64,000 nt of DNA from Isoetes taiwanensis (Eukaryota; Streptophyta; Lycopodiopsida; Isoetales; Isoetaceae), in assembly GCA_021234155.1 (NCBI GenBank), contig JAJEKV010000005.1:620001-684000 (forward strand), in the 5' to 3' direction. The stretch's first letter is position 1; each line of letters starts with the position of its first letter. Made by a program: the position numbers and the translations under genes. Of the stretch, positions 9,633 through 19,202 are shown piece by piece. Below the pieces are notes generated by a model. That model made no database searches, had not been told where the DNA came from, and was given only the letters and a program-made list of their open reading frames with translations.

Positions 9633-11445
9633 AAATCCAAGGACATTTTTTCGCAATGTCATTTAGAGATCTTGTTAAATATTTCGAGCTCTTGCAAGGC
9701 CATGGTTCTTGGTTGAGGCACATCGATATATTGCCAACCCAAAGGTGTAGGAGCTGGAAGTGCAGACAACGCGGTTGTGCTGGGTAAGTTGATAAGCAAT
9801 GTTCATTTATTTTCTTATGTATGAGCTTTGCCTATTTGTTGTTTCCACAAAACCAAGCCAGTTGATTAGATCAGGGAGATTTGTTGATTCTTCATTATGT
9901 CTGGGTTTGATATATTGTCATGTTGTGTGGATAATTTAATGTTTTAACTCCAAAGTAATTTGTTTATATTAACAATGATATTGAACTAATTGATATTCTT
10001 TATGTAAAAAGGTGGAGAGAAATAGTCCGCAGAGTGGATCGATGCGAGAAGCTTTTTGCGTAAAACTAAAACCTATGTATTGGTTTTCAGTTCACTTACA
10101 TACAAAGTTTGCTGCCTTAGTTGAACACGACAATAATCAAGTGACAAAGCTTCTTGCCTTAGACAAATGTCCGCCTGGAAAGTCGTTTTACAGGTGTGTT
10201 TTGCATCATTTTCATTAGCTTAGGATATATGTGAAAGGTGGACCTCTTTTTTCATAATGAACAACACTATTAGTAAATTAAGTGCAACCCATACCTAAGT
10301 CTGTTATTTTCTTGCTGGACAGGTCATTGATATCCCTGCAGCTTCTGGGCCCCTTGAGTTTTCTTATGATGAAGATTAGCTTGCAATCACCAGGGCGCAC
10401 AATCCAGTTTTCCCTATGAGTAGAGGCCTATCTAACTTTCTGTATATTTCTTCACCCTCCACAATCCGTGTTCTGGTTATTTTTTGCCAATTGAGTGCTT
10501 ATTTAAACTTCTGAGGAAGTCAGCGCCTTAATTACTTTTAATTGTTTTATGTTACTAATGTTACTATGGTTTTAGAGGTTTATGCACAATATAATAGACT
10601 ATACCGAGATTGAAGATGGATTCTGCTTAGGCCAAAAAATTATGTGAAAGTTCAATGGGCAATGCGAATATTCAAAGTCTTCAAATGTCGCATGTTTGAT
10701 GGGAAAAATAGTGAAAGATTTTGCAACCATAGCAGTTATGAAAGAACACAAAACAAATGTACAAGTTCACTTTTTTATTAGAGGATTATCCAAGTATACA
10801 AAACATTGTACAAAATATTGGCTGTGACCCTGAGTTAAATGTGTTAATTCAGAAAGGAGCACTCAAGCATGTCCTACATTTAAGCTTTCGCTTTTATGTT
10901 TTGGGAGAAAAAGATATGTATAAAATTTGTTAAGGTTTAGGCAAGGACATTTGACCGCGATTTATCACAAATTCGAAAGCCTTTGGTTGGCTTTCCAATC
11001 TTATAAAAAATAAAGAAAGCATAAAATAAACTTAGGTTCAACCCTCCTTTGTTTGAGGTTTTAAAGTGACAATTTGCAAATAAAAGATGTCTTAAACAAT
11101 GGACAAAATGACACATGCTTTGTCTGATGCAGCCTTTCTAAATTTAACTTAGCCAATGAATTTGTCCGTTATGTAATATGTAAATGCAGCCTTTCTAAGC
11201 TTAACTTATCCAAAGGATTTGTCCAATTCGTAGCCAACTTAATTGTCCAATTTGTAGTATATCAATTCTTCTGTTTCATTTAACACACATCAATGTGACC
11301 TAGATGTTACAATATGTAAATATTAGAATTTCTACCTTGAACATTGTAAATAGCATATTTACGATTCAACACTTCTATATCCACTTTCTCTGATTATGAA
11401 CTCAAAAAGGGAACGCTGAAGAAAGGCAACGATGACAGGCTCAAC
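9633..11445. other. mostly empty; possible short spliced exons
   Basis: A stretch at 9700-10330 contains plausible splice signals: GCTGG/GTAAGTTGA at about 9783, TATGTAAAAAG/GTGGAG at about 10012, CGTTTTACAG/GTGTG at about 10192 and TTGCTGGACAG at about 10322. A 68-codon frame (10012-10218) lies between them. I recognise no domain in any frame. The remaining 1.1 kb is AT-rich without features. Confidence 0.3.
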
Positions 11446-11456
11446 TTACAGGTTCA

Positions 11457-11494
11457 CCAACTTATGCCCAGCAACGCTGGGCATCGTAACTAGT
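11457..11494 (+). repeat. 38-bp copy of part of the ParB-like exon
   Basis: Matches 17862-17899 at 36 of 38 positions (CCAACTTATGCCCAGCAACG, then CTGGGCA-CGT-ACTAGT). In the downstream copy this is coding sequence (LPTYAQQRWAPLLV) of the ParB-like exon. Here no long frame follows. The central GCCCAGC-AAC-GCTGGGC is a small perfect stem. Similarity stops sharply at both ends, apart from a shared TTACAG upstream. Confidence 0.65.
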
Positions 11495-11894
11495 AGAACA
11501 TAATTCCTACCAGAAATAGTGGACTTACTTGATATTAGATAGATCCATAGTGATATGTACTGGAGCAGTAGATGGAACAGGAAAAACAAGCTGATCCCAG
11601 CAGATGAATTCGCAGATAACTGAGCGTCAAGAAGAAAGCGCCAAGAATCACCTGGGATTTCTGTGAAGAAAGCACCTGACAGCACGCATGCGCCTTGCAA
11701 AGTTTCTGCCCAGGCGCCTGAGAAAAGAAGCGCGCCTTATGTGAGCGGCAGCTGAAATGAGCAAGCGGATTCGAAAGCTCCTGAACCGTGCACGAAAACG
11801 TCGGCGTCGTGCCATGGTCGCTTTAGGAGGGAGAATGGCGACAAAGAGGGAGCTTTAAATACAAAGTACAATTTTAAAAGCGGACGATTCGAAT

Positions 11895-12190
11895 TTGGAC
11901 AGGTGGCAGTCAAATTTCAATTTACGGGTGGAAATTTTGAATTTTATGTTAATTGCACAGGTGGCAAATTTTCAAATTACGGGCGGGATTTTTGAATTTT
12001 ATGTTCAAATTTGGGCGGGCGGGCAGAAGGGCAGGAAATATTCGAATTTGAAAATTCAAATTTGGGCGGGCATGGGTGCCTGGACCGCCACGGGCATGGG
12101 CAGGCATGGGCCCCTGGACCGCGACGGGCATGGGCGGGCATGGGCGGCTGGGCGGGCATCGCCTGGACAGCCACGGGCCCTAGTTGGCCG
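11895..12190. repeat. AT-rich then GC-rich minisatellite
   Basis: At 11914-12010 two units share CAAATTT-CAAATTACGGG, GAATTTTATGTT and GG-GG-AAATTTT. This grades into GC-rich repeats of GGGCGGGCATGGGC and CCTGGACCGCCACGGGCATG through 12180. Long open frames in all directions here (11895-12317 and its shadows) are composition-driven, so I do not call a gene. Confidence 0.6.
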
Positions 12191-12548
12191 CCTGTGGTAC
12201 AGCAGACAGCCAGCGGCCAAAGTTAGTTATGCCTCATTGTTTTTCTGGAGGACCTCATTTGTTTTTTCGTTTTCGATTCCAGCTCTCAGCGCCTCGACCT
12301 TAGCCGCCAGCGCCTAGCGCCCAGCGCCTCGAGCAACCCTTTTTCGGCCTCTGTTTTCAGTGTTTTCTGGCGCCATTTCCCCACAGTTCAGCGCCTCACC
12401 CCATCAAGCTACACACCAATTTCCGGGCCAAATTCAAGGCGCTCGAAATGGAAATCGACAATTCTGGAGCTCCTCAGAATGTGGAGACGGCGGCTAAGCG
12501 CTTATAAAGGCGCGGTATGTCATCTACTTGCATTGTTTCGTTTGGTCG

Positions 12549-12905
12549 AAATGGCGCCACCGCGCCATTTTAATTTCTTAGCTTACTCTTCGGTCTTATT
12601 GTTGGCAAATGGCGCCACCATGCCATTTAGATGCCTGGTAGCTTACTTCAGGAGTCTTGTTGTTGGCAAATGGCGTCATGGCACCGTTGGATGCCTATTA
12701 GCTTAATTTAGGGTCTTGTAGTTGACAAATGGCACCATGGCGCCATTTGGATGTCTGAGCGTACTTTAGGAGTCTTTGTTGTTCGCAAATGGATGCCTAT
12801 TAGCTTACTTTAGGGTCTTGTAGTTGACAAATGGTGACATGGCGCCATTTGATGTCTATTAGCTTACATTAGGGTCTTCTTGTTGGCAAATGGCGCCATT
12901 TGTAT
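12549..12905. repeat. 58-61-bp minisatellite built on the ATGGCGCCAT palindrome
   Basis: Units start at 12549, 12607, 12668, 12727, 12787, 12829 and 12888 with spacings of 58, 61, 59, 60, 42 and 59. Each unit is AAATGGCGCCA-TGGCGCCATTT (often degenerate), then GGATGCCTATTAGCTTACTT and TAGGGTCTTGTAGTTGGC. The 42-bp unit is the one in which the palindrome has collapsed to AAATGG, a precise loss of the inverted-repeat core. The last unit runs into the duplicated segment that follows. Confidence 0.85.
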
Positions 12906-13108
12906 CCGAGTCCAGTCCATAAACACTAATGAAAGCATTCGCATATGTATTAGCAATAAGAAGCATTCGCATACGTATTAGCAATAAGAGTCATATCCTT
13001 TGGAGTCAGGCTACAAATATATTAGCAATAAGAACCAATCTACCAACCAAATGTTGATAGATTGCTTCTCATTGTGTTGATAGATTGCTTCTGTTGACTC
13101 TCCTTCGA

Positions 13109-13209
13109 GTCGCAGGTGCCTCGACCCAGTCAGAGCCGCTCTCCTTCGAACCATCTTCCTCGAATATTGCGAAGGGGAGGGGCTCGGACTAGGTCGAGGC
13201 ACCTGCGAC
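13109..13209. other. 40-bp-arm hairpin, copy 1
   Basis: The left arm 13109-13148 (GTCGCAGGTGCCTCGACC...) pairs with the right arm 13170-13209 (...GGTCGAGGCACCTGCGAC), with four mismatches over 40 positions and a 21-nt loop. It is conserved in copy 2 at 13477-13577. It could be a foldback element, a structured RNA or a cruciform-prone DNA. Confidence 0.75.
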
Positions 13210-13476
13210 CAAACACAAGGAAATGCATTCGAACTGCTTCCATGTGCTTATGCACTGAACTCGGATGCATGGCACCATTTGCCTAGTCGTCTGGTCTGCC
13301 TCCTTGTTAAAACCAGACGACTCGCCATTTGCATCCGAGTTCAGTGCATAAGCACAGAAGCATTCACATATATATCAGCAATAAGAACCAATCTACCAAC
13401 CAAATGGCGCCATCGCGCCATTTGCTTGGTAGCTTGCTTCTCATTGTGTTGCGTTCTGTAGTGCACTCTCCTACGA

Positions 13477-13577
13477 GTCGCAGGTGCCTCCACCCAGTCA
13501 GAGCCACTCTCCTTCGAACCATCTTCCTCGAATATTGCGAAGGGGAGGGGCTCGGACTGTGTGGAGGCCTCTGCGAC
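13477..13577. other. 40-bp-arm hairpin, copy 2
   Basis: Arms are 13477-13516 and 13538-13577, with the same loop sequence as copy 1. At arm position 15 copy 1 has G:C and copy 2 has C:G (GCCTCGACC/GGTCGAGGC versus GCCTCCACC/TGTGGAGGC), a compensatory change. Three non-pairing positions common to both copies are kept. Two further mismatches in this copy weaken the base of the stem. Confidence 0.7.
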
Positions 13578-13934
13578 CAAACGCAGGGAAACGCATACGA
13601 ACTGCTTCCATGTGCTTATGCACTGAACTCAGATGCAAATGGCGCCATGGCGCCATTTACTTAGTCGTCTGGTCTGCCTGCTTGTTTCAACCAGAGTTAT
13701 TGATGCCTCTTTGTTACTGATGCCTCTTTGTTGCAGCTATATTATGTCCAGAAACACAATTTCAATCCGACCAGACTATCATGCTAACAGACAGGAACTG
13801 GTGCATGGAAATAATGCGGGTGAGCCTCTCGCTACTCTGGGGCTCGAAAGGAGATGCTGGAGAAGAGAGCTCACCGCTTATAAAGGAGACAACCCGAATC
13901 GGCCGAATTTACCCGGTAGGGTATCTTGGTCAGC

Positions 13935-15037
13935 ATGAAGATGGTTACCAAGAACGGTCGCGATGATTGCATCCGGGTGGTCTGTGAGGATACTATGCAG
14001 CAGAGAATAATTGTCTACTATGTGGACTGGAAGTTTTATGATCCCACTGTAATGTCTGCTAGTATTGCAAATGTAGCTGGTTCGACGAAGAAGCAAGGCT
14101 GGGCGCTGCCATCATACAACAGCTTTGAAGAAGCTGACATCAAAGGTCCACAAGAAATCTTGAGGGGTTTTATGATTCTTCGCAATTGTATGAACGAGTC
14201 GAAAAACTCGTCTTCATTCGTTGTCAAGACATTAGCCCAGCAGAAACTACCCGTCATTGTGGACATGGCCTGGCTAAAAACAGTTAGCAGGAAGAAGACA
14301 AGACAAACTAAGGAGGCAGCTGCAGCTGCAGCCGAAAAGACTCCTCATCTGCTACTGAGGATGTTGGCCAGGAAACTGAGCAAGGAAAGTTGGGGGACAA
14401 GGGGAAAGTTAAGAGAAAGGATCACGAAGATCCTGAGAAGGAAAAGAAAGAAAAGAAGGAAAAGAAAGAAAAGAAGGGAAAGAAAGAGAAGGAAAAGAAA
14501 GACAAGGAAAGGGACGGGAAAGGGAAGAAGGAAGGAAAGGCGGGACAGGAAAAGGAGGGAAAGGAAGGGGAGCCAGAGGAAATGGAAGGGAAAAAGAAGA
14601 AGAAGAAGCACAGGCTAGAGACCTCTGAGAAGGAGAGGACACCTAAAAAACAAAGGAGAGAGACTCAGACTCCTAGTCCTGCTGGAAGTCCAAGACGGAC
14701 GGAGAGGAGCGACGAGCAGGCCAGAAGTGGTGGTGACATTCTTGCAAGCCCATCACATATCCAAGATTCTGTAGTCACACCACCCAAAAGGGTTGCCATT
14801 CAGAAGCCAGAGCGCAGGCTTACATTAAGAATAGCTCAGCACTTGCTCGAGGTGCCTGCAAATCTTAAGGTGGAAAGATCAGAAGAGGAGAAGACGGCAG
14901 AGAACACGTTACAGAAGATCTTTGACCACTGCCATCTTTTTCCTCTGGGCATCCTTTATTATAAAGTTTTAGTGTATGTCGTGCATAAAACCCTAAAACT
15001 TTTGACGGCCCAGATCTTATATTATCTTATATCATAG
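13935..15037 (+). pseudogene. Lys/Glu-rich nuclear-type protein, probable 5' part of the ParB-methyltransferase-like gene
   Basis: From the ATG at 13935 a 130-residue segment has a compact, domain-like composition (KNGRDDCIRVVCEDT; IVYYVDWKFYDP; LPVIVDMAWLKTV) that I cannot assign. It enters an Ala run, then changes frame near 14330-14350. There the coding sense continues one frame over as SSSATEDVGQETEQGKLGDK, a long K/E-rich tract (KEKKEKKEKKEKKGKKEKEK), a Ser/Pro-rich part (RRETQTPSPAGSPRRTERS) and a C-terminal SEEEKTAENTLQKIFDHCHL. The frame change could be a one-base deletion or a short unrecognised intron. A similar break may exist near 13960, where IGRIYPVGYLGQHEDGYQ is read in a different frame. 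An upstream candidate first exon (about 12450-12513, ending GCGCG/GTATGT) resembles 13806-13890, and both contain CGCTTATAAAGG. Linkage to the exons at 17.7-20.2 kb rests on strand, spacing and lack of another terminus, not proof. Confidence 0.45.
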
Positions 15038-15060
15038 CAGATCTGACGGTCCAAATTTAG

Positions 15061-15141
15061 ACAAAACAAAAGGCCCTTAGGTCTTTTTCGGGCATCGAGC
15101 TGGCCAAACAAAACAAAAGGCCCTAAGGTCCTTTTCGGGCA
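15061..15141. repeat. 34-bp direct repeat x2
   Basis: ACAAAACAAAAGGCCCTTAG and the following GTCTTTTTCGGGCA occur at 15061-15094 and again at 15108-15141 with two differences, in the presumed large intron. Confidence 0.75.
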
Positions 15142-17738
15142 AAACTGCATCGGGCTATGCCAGCATGAGGCTGTCGAACCATTTCGACATCGCCCAAGGT
15201 TTTTATCCTGGCAAAACGGCTCTCTGTTTTGTGAAAAGGGTTTCGGATGCTTCGTTGCCGGAGTGCAGTAGGCTTTATTGGACGACCAAGATTCAACACA
15301 AAAAGAGCAGCATCGTTGCCCTGTCAGGCTTTACGGTAACATAAGTTAGCAGAGGACGGGCAGAGCAGAAGATGGAGCAGAGCAGAGGCGACGCTGATGG
15401 TTCTGCTGAAACAATGGGCAAGGCAACTTAGCCGCTTTGCATCAACTGCTTCTTCAAATTTGGCCTAGGATAGATAGATAGATTGGCTAGCCTAGGAATG
15501 GCGTTGGAAGTTTCTTTTATTTTTATGAGTCTTCTGAACATTCTGCCGGATTGCAGGTTTCGAAGATGGCCATATCTAGCAGCTTGCAGCATTGCAGAGA
15601 CACCATGTTTATGGGCTTTAGCTATTTTGCCAACTCCAACACCATGGATTGCTACTGCTCTGTTACCTATTTTTGCTCTGTGTACAGCCTTTGATGTTAT
15701 TACCAATGCTGCCATTGCTCAGAATAGCCGTGTACAACCTTTCCAGATGTTGTTACCAATGCTGCCATTGCTCAGAATAGCCGTGTTTTTCCACAGCTTG
15801 CAATTGATTTACATGTACCTCTTTATATTCTTTTGTGTTCAAATTAGAAAATAGGGCTTTGTTTAAGCATAATACATGACTAAAAACAGCGCCTTTCATG
15901 GGGGCTGCTTGGTTGTGGAATATCCACTCAACCTCTTTGCTTCTAAGGGTTCTTAAACAACACCGGGCCTTGAGAAGAATAAAAGAAGCCATTGCGGATT
16001 TGCTTGCAGTCTTTGGTTGTTGCTACTGCACTCCAGATGTATGCCTAAAGGGAGCTGTAACATGCAGATATTTTGTTTTCCACGGTATCTCTGCACTTGC
16101 CAACCCTTCTCCTTTATTTTTCAGCATCAAATCATCATGTAGTGGCATTCCTTTGTAATAGAGGATTCTGCTTAGAAGCGTTGCAGATTTAAGAGTATTA
16201 ATGATTACTTGCATGTCATTCTTCATGTTTCCTTCTCTGTGGTGAGCTTGATTTTTGTGAAACAGAGGCACAAAAGCCATAATGTAAGACCTACTTATGT
16301 GAAAAAGACATAAAAATTTGATCTTGACAACACATCCGCGATAATTGTGCGAGGCTTCCTTAAGCGGTAATGATTTGAGAATATGTTACATGCCTCCTCA
16401 AAGCGACTGCTGATCTCTGGCGGAGGTAAACATTTTTTTAAAATGGTCCAGGATATCTTTTTTGGATCTCAATCTGCATTAGATCTCATGCATTCTTTCT
16501 GCGACAATTTGCACCTAAGTAATATCATGTATATGCACATTCAACAGTTTCTGTCTGATGTACTGGACTATCACCTCATGTTGTCCTATTTACTACATTG
16601 CTATCGTCATGCACATATTCTTAGCCACAACATTGCTCAAGGGCACAAACTATGAAGTCATGCACATATTCTTAGCCACAACATTGCTCAAGGGCACAAA
16701 CTATGAAGTTCCGTCTGATATAAGCAACTTGCCATACATGTTTGTTCTATCCAGTTTATTACAAATTGATTTGTCTAATTGTAGATATCTCTTAAGAACA
16801 AGAACATGTGTAAGATTTGTTTGTGAGATCTCCATGCTTTCAAGTTTTATCTTAATTTTGGTCTAAGTATTGACATGGCAATAATTTTGTATATATGCTG
16901 CGAAGGGGCTCGCATTGTGCAGTCTATTGTTTATGCAAACAACAGAATTGATGATGATGTTTACTGAGAGATATTGACAACCAATGGATCAACCATGTTG
17001 TGTGATGGCATCCAAAGCACAAGAACAAGCATAAGAACTTGGGTATATTGAAGCCTGATGCTATAAACAACATGCTGGAATTCAATCAACTTGAGTATGT
17101 GTTACTTCATAGTTATTGGTGAAGACTTATAAGCCCATTTTCGACATATCATATATGCCATACCCCATAATCATAACCCAAAGACATGCTATGAATGTGC
17201 TACAAAACATGCAAAGTTCTTTAATTTCTAGCCAATGCAATGTAAACTCTACACATCAACCACATGGAGTGCCCACCTTTGTCATAGACGTGAGTGCCTA
17301 CCTTTGTCATAAACGGAGTTCATCATTAATTTCTAGCTAATGCAATATCGTGCCCACCAATTTTTAGCGAATGCAATAGAGTGCGGCACTCCATTCCCAC
17401 ACTCGCACGTAAAAATGCACATTTTAAAAAAGGCCCAGCAATTTTTAGCCAATGCAATGGAGTGCACACCACACTCCATTGCCACACCCACACTTAAGAA
17501 ATGCACACTTCAAAGAAAAAAAAAGGCACACTAAACACACACTGTACTAAGGCAAACTTCATTTGAAGAAAGGTTTGTTTTTTTAAATCAAACTTTTTTT
17601 TACATAAACGCCATGACCTTTTTCACTTTGCCTACTTTTAAAAATTGCCTACTTTTAAAAATTGTTTATGAAAACGCAAAGATACAGAAAACATTAGCAT
17701 ATCTCTTCACTGTCAATAGAAAACTATGCTCAACCTTC
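15142..17738. other. probable large intron, with several small tandem repeats
   Basis: There is no convincing coding domain on either strand. Direct repeats are a 41-bp unit at 15693-15733 and 15746-15786 (TTACCAATGCTGCCATTGCT...), and an exact 51-bp tandem duplication at 16608-16658 and 16659-16709. At 17226-17520 four copies of ATTTTTAGCCAATGCAAT occur, two followed by GGAGTGC...CACTCC mini-hairpins. A short start-like frame at 15372 (MEQSRGDADGSAETMGKAT) is not supported. Confidence 0.5.
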
Positions 17739-18416
17739 ATGGAAGCTAGCTCGCCTTCCTGCAAGACGATGCGGAGTGGGAGAAGACGCGAGCATCTTCA
17801 AGATGCCAATGCAGCTACGCCAGACATTCGCATTCATTGCAAGCAAAACATTTACAGACTTCCAACTTATGCCCAGCAACGCTGGGCACCGTTACTAGTC
17901 ACATTTATAAAACGAATAAACGTGTTCAGCCTATATCAAGGGCCTGCAAATCTGACATCTAGGCCAAGAAATATGGAGCACGTGAAGACCTTAGTGGAAT
18001 CCTTTCGAAGAGACCCACATCCGGTGTTTACTCCTGCGGACGTGATTCTATTCAATCCCCTCACAAAGAAACTGCACCCTTGGAAAACTGAGGATGACCT
18101 CATGGGGATGCACTATTACATAGTGAATGGCAATCATTCTGTTATGGCCGCTCAGCTTGTATGTAAAAGACTCGGCACATCAAAGTCCCAAGAACAAATG
18201 GCAAAGATTTACGAGTATCGGAATTGCCGAGTCTTGTCTGGCACGGTCAACGAGCAAGAGTGCCTGCAGCTCAGTTGTGAAGTCAATGATATCGCTGCCA
18301 AGACTATCTTCAAGGAGCCTTACATTGTTAAAATAACCCACCTACGGCAACAATATGCTCTTTGCGGGAAGCCCGATCCATCGGGACGCGGGCAATCACG
18401 CTCAGAACTATACAAG
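17739..18416 (+). CDS. ParB-like domain exon of a ParB-methyltransferase-like protein
   Basis: The frame is open from 17613, with the first reasonable ATG at 17739. An upstream acceptor could instead start the exon. Around residue 60 it enters a ParB/sulfiredoxin-like fold: LTSRPRNMEHVKTLVESFRR (N-x-R...L-x-SF), FTPADVILFNP, then YYIVNGNHSVMAAQLVCKRL, corresponding to the ParB dG-x-HR-x2-Aa...LG motif. The usual Arg after His is Ser here. The segment NEQECLQLSCEVND follows, as in ParB-type proteins where an Asn-rich helix comes next. The exon ends with CTATACAAG/GTACAT at 18416 (phase 0). In bacteria and phages ParB-like domains are often fused to N6/N4 DNA methylases, and the exons downstream supply such a domain. 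The family assignment is from motif pattern only. Confidence 0.6.
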
Positions 18417-18571
18417 GTACATCGTGTTTTAAATGTTGGCAAGATTAGCAAATGGCGCCGTGGCGCCATTTCCTCATGAAATGGCGCCACGGCACCATTT
18501 CCTCACCAAATGGCGCCACGGCGCCATTTCATAATCATTTGCATTCAAGACTAACTTCTTCTTGTTTCCAA
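18417..18571 (+). other. intron with apparently mutated acceptor
   Basis: The donor GTACAT is at 18417. Near the 3' end lies a branch-site-like ACTAAC (18550-18555), then TTCTTCTTGTTTCC. The phase-consistent join would be AAG to CGT at 18572, giving SELYK-RYLALAEV, but the bases just before 18572 are AA, not AG. The next AG (18592-18593) is out of phase. So the acceptor seems to have changed from AG to AA, or the base call is wrong. The intron also holds three tandem palindromes (18450-18529). Confidence 0.4.
18450..18529. repeat. three tandem ATGGCGCCAT palindromes, 29-bp period
   Basis: The 22-bp near-palindromes lie at 18450-18471, 18479-18500 and 18508-18529, separated by CCTCATG and CCTCACC. 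Unit 1 (AAATGGCGCC-GTGGCGCCATTT) is exactly the reverse complement of unit 3 (AAATGGCGCC-ACGGCGCCATTT). Unit 2 differs by one base. They are placed inside an intron of the ParB-methyltransferase-like gene. Confidence 0.9.
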
Positions 18572-19043
18572 CGTTATCTGGCTTTGGCTGAAGTTACCAT
18601 GCGTGGTAAGCAACCGAAAGATTTCAACCAGTGGGTTTTCATGCCAGAGGATATTTTTCAGCTATTCATGTCCCTATGGAACTTGTGGAAATCTTGCAAT
18701 CTAAAAGATAAGGGACAAACTATTACCTGTAACTGGGCAAAAGGTGACTACTTCAGTCAGACCTACCTGAGGTGCATGAGAGGTCTCGACTATGAAGACT
18801 GTCGGATTTTGTTCCAGGAAGTGCTGGATGGAAAGACCTACATGAAGGTCACCACTGATTATACAGGTAAGCAATTCTTCAAGACAAGGGCAAAGACACT
18901 ACGATCTATATCGTTCTTGAAGAAGGAGATTTTTGAATATGTGAAGGATAATTTTTCGAAGAAGTTCACATCCTTCACTGATCTCAGTACTGCCGTGGCG
19001 GGTTTCGAGGATACCGACTTGATTTCCATGGCCACCTTGCATA
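18572..19043 (+). CDS. linker exon of the ParB-methyltransferase-like protein
   Basis: Coherent coding frame: RYLALAEVTMRGKQPKDFNQ, then WVFMPEDIFQLF, LWNLWKSCNLKDKGQ, GDYFSQTYLRCMRGLDYEDC, and a helical FLKKEIFEYVKDNFSKKFTS. It ends in DLISMATLH. No named domain is recognised. The position between ParB-like and methyltransferase-like parts suggests an alpha-helical connector. The frame continues to a stop at 19138, but an in-phase GTAAGT donor at 19044 followed by an acceptor at 19202 joins it seamlessly to the next exon, so 19043 is taken as the end. Confidence 0.55.
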
Positions 19044-19202
19044 GTAAGTGGGTTGAAGTTGGAGTGACCAAGGAAGGAACGTGCCACCTGCTTGGCAAGA
19101 TTTATACGCAATGCTGTCTTGCAGAGAGAGGATACTGAAGACTTCCGTTGCGAAGTTGAACTAACAGATAGCAGGGGCAAGTTGTTTGCACTCCTGTACC
19201 AG
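19044..19202 (+). other. 159-nt phase-1 intron
   Basis: The donor CATA/GTAAGT (19044) and acceptor TTGCACTCCTGTACCAG/CATCC (19201-19202) are both strong. Removing 159 nt (a multiple of three) joins CAT A to CA TCC TTG in frame and gives DLISMATLHTSLIALDTRG. The intron contains a 29-codon open stretch in another frame (REDTEDFRCEVELTDSRGKL) after a good TGTCTTGCAG at 19124, so an alternative transcript or a frameshifted ancestral exon remains possible. Confidence 0.6.

Larger units (their letters stand above)
12897..13692. repeat. tandem segmental duplication with internal hairpins
   Basis: Copy 1 is about 12897-13317 and copy 2 about 13323-13692. Shared blocks include AGCAATAAGAACCAATCTAC, TTCTCATTGTGTT, GAACTGCTTCCATGTGCTTA and TAGTCGTCTGGTCTGCCT. 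Copy 2 carries palindromes at 13402-13423 (AAATGGCGCCA-TCGCGCCATTT) and at 13637-13658 (perfect AAATGGCGCCA plus its reverse complement). At the matching positions copy 1 has only AAATG or a half-site (ATGGCACCATTT). So palindromes have been gained or lost since the duplication. Confidence 0.8.

Noticed and set aside
11895-12317. 140-codon Gly/Ala/Arg-rich open frame
   Set aside because: It lies on a GC-rich minisatellite with open frames on both strands, which is compositional.
12549-12905. Regular ~60-bp palindrome-containing repeats considered as a CRISPR array
   Set aside because: The spacers are themselves repeats of the same sequence rather than unique, so this is a minisatellite.
14345-14642. 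Leu/Phe/Pro-rich minus-strand frames that look like membrane proteins
   Set aside because: They are the complement of the purine-rich Lys/Glu-coding tract.
15693-17520. Clustered direct repeats considered as a CRISPR-like array
   Set aside because: Repeat lengths and spacings are irregular, there are only two to four copies, and the context is a plant nuclear intron.
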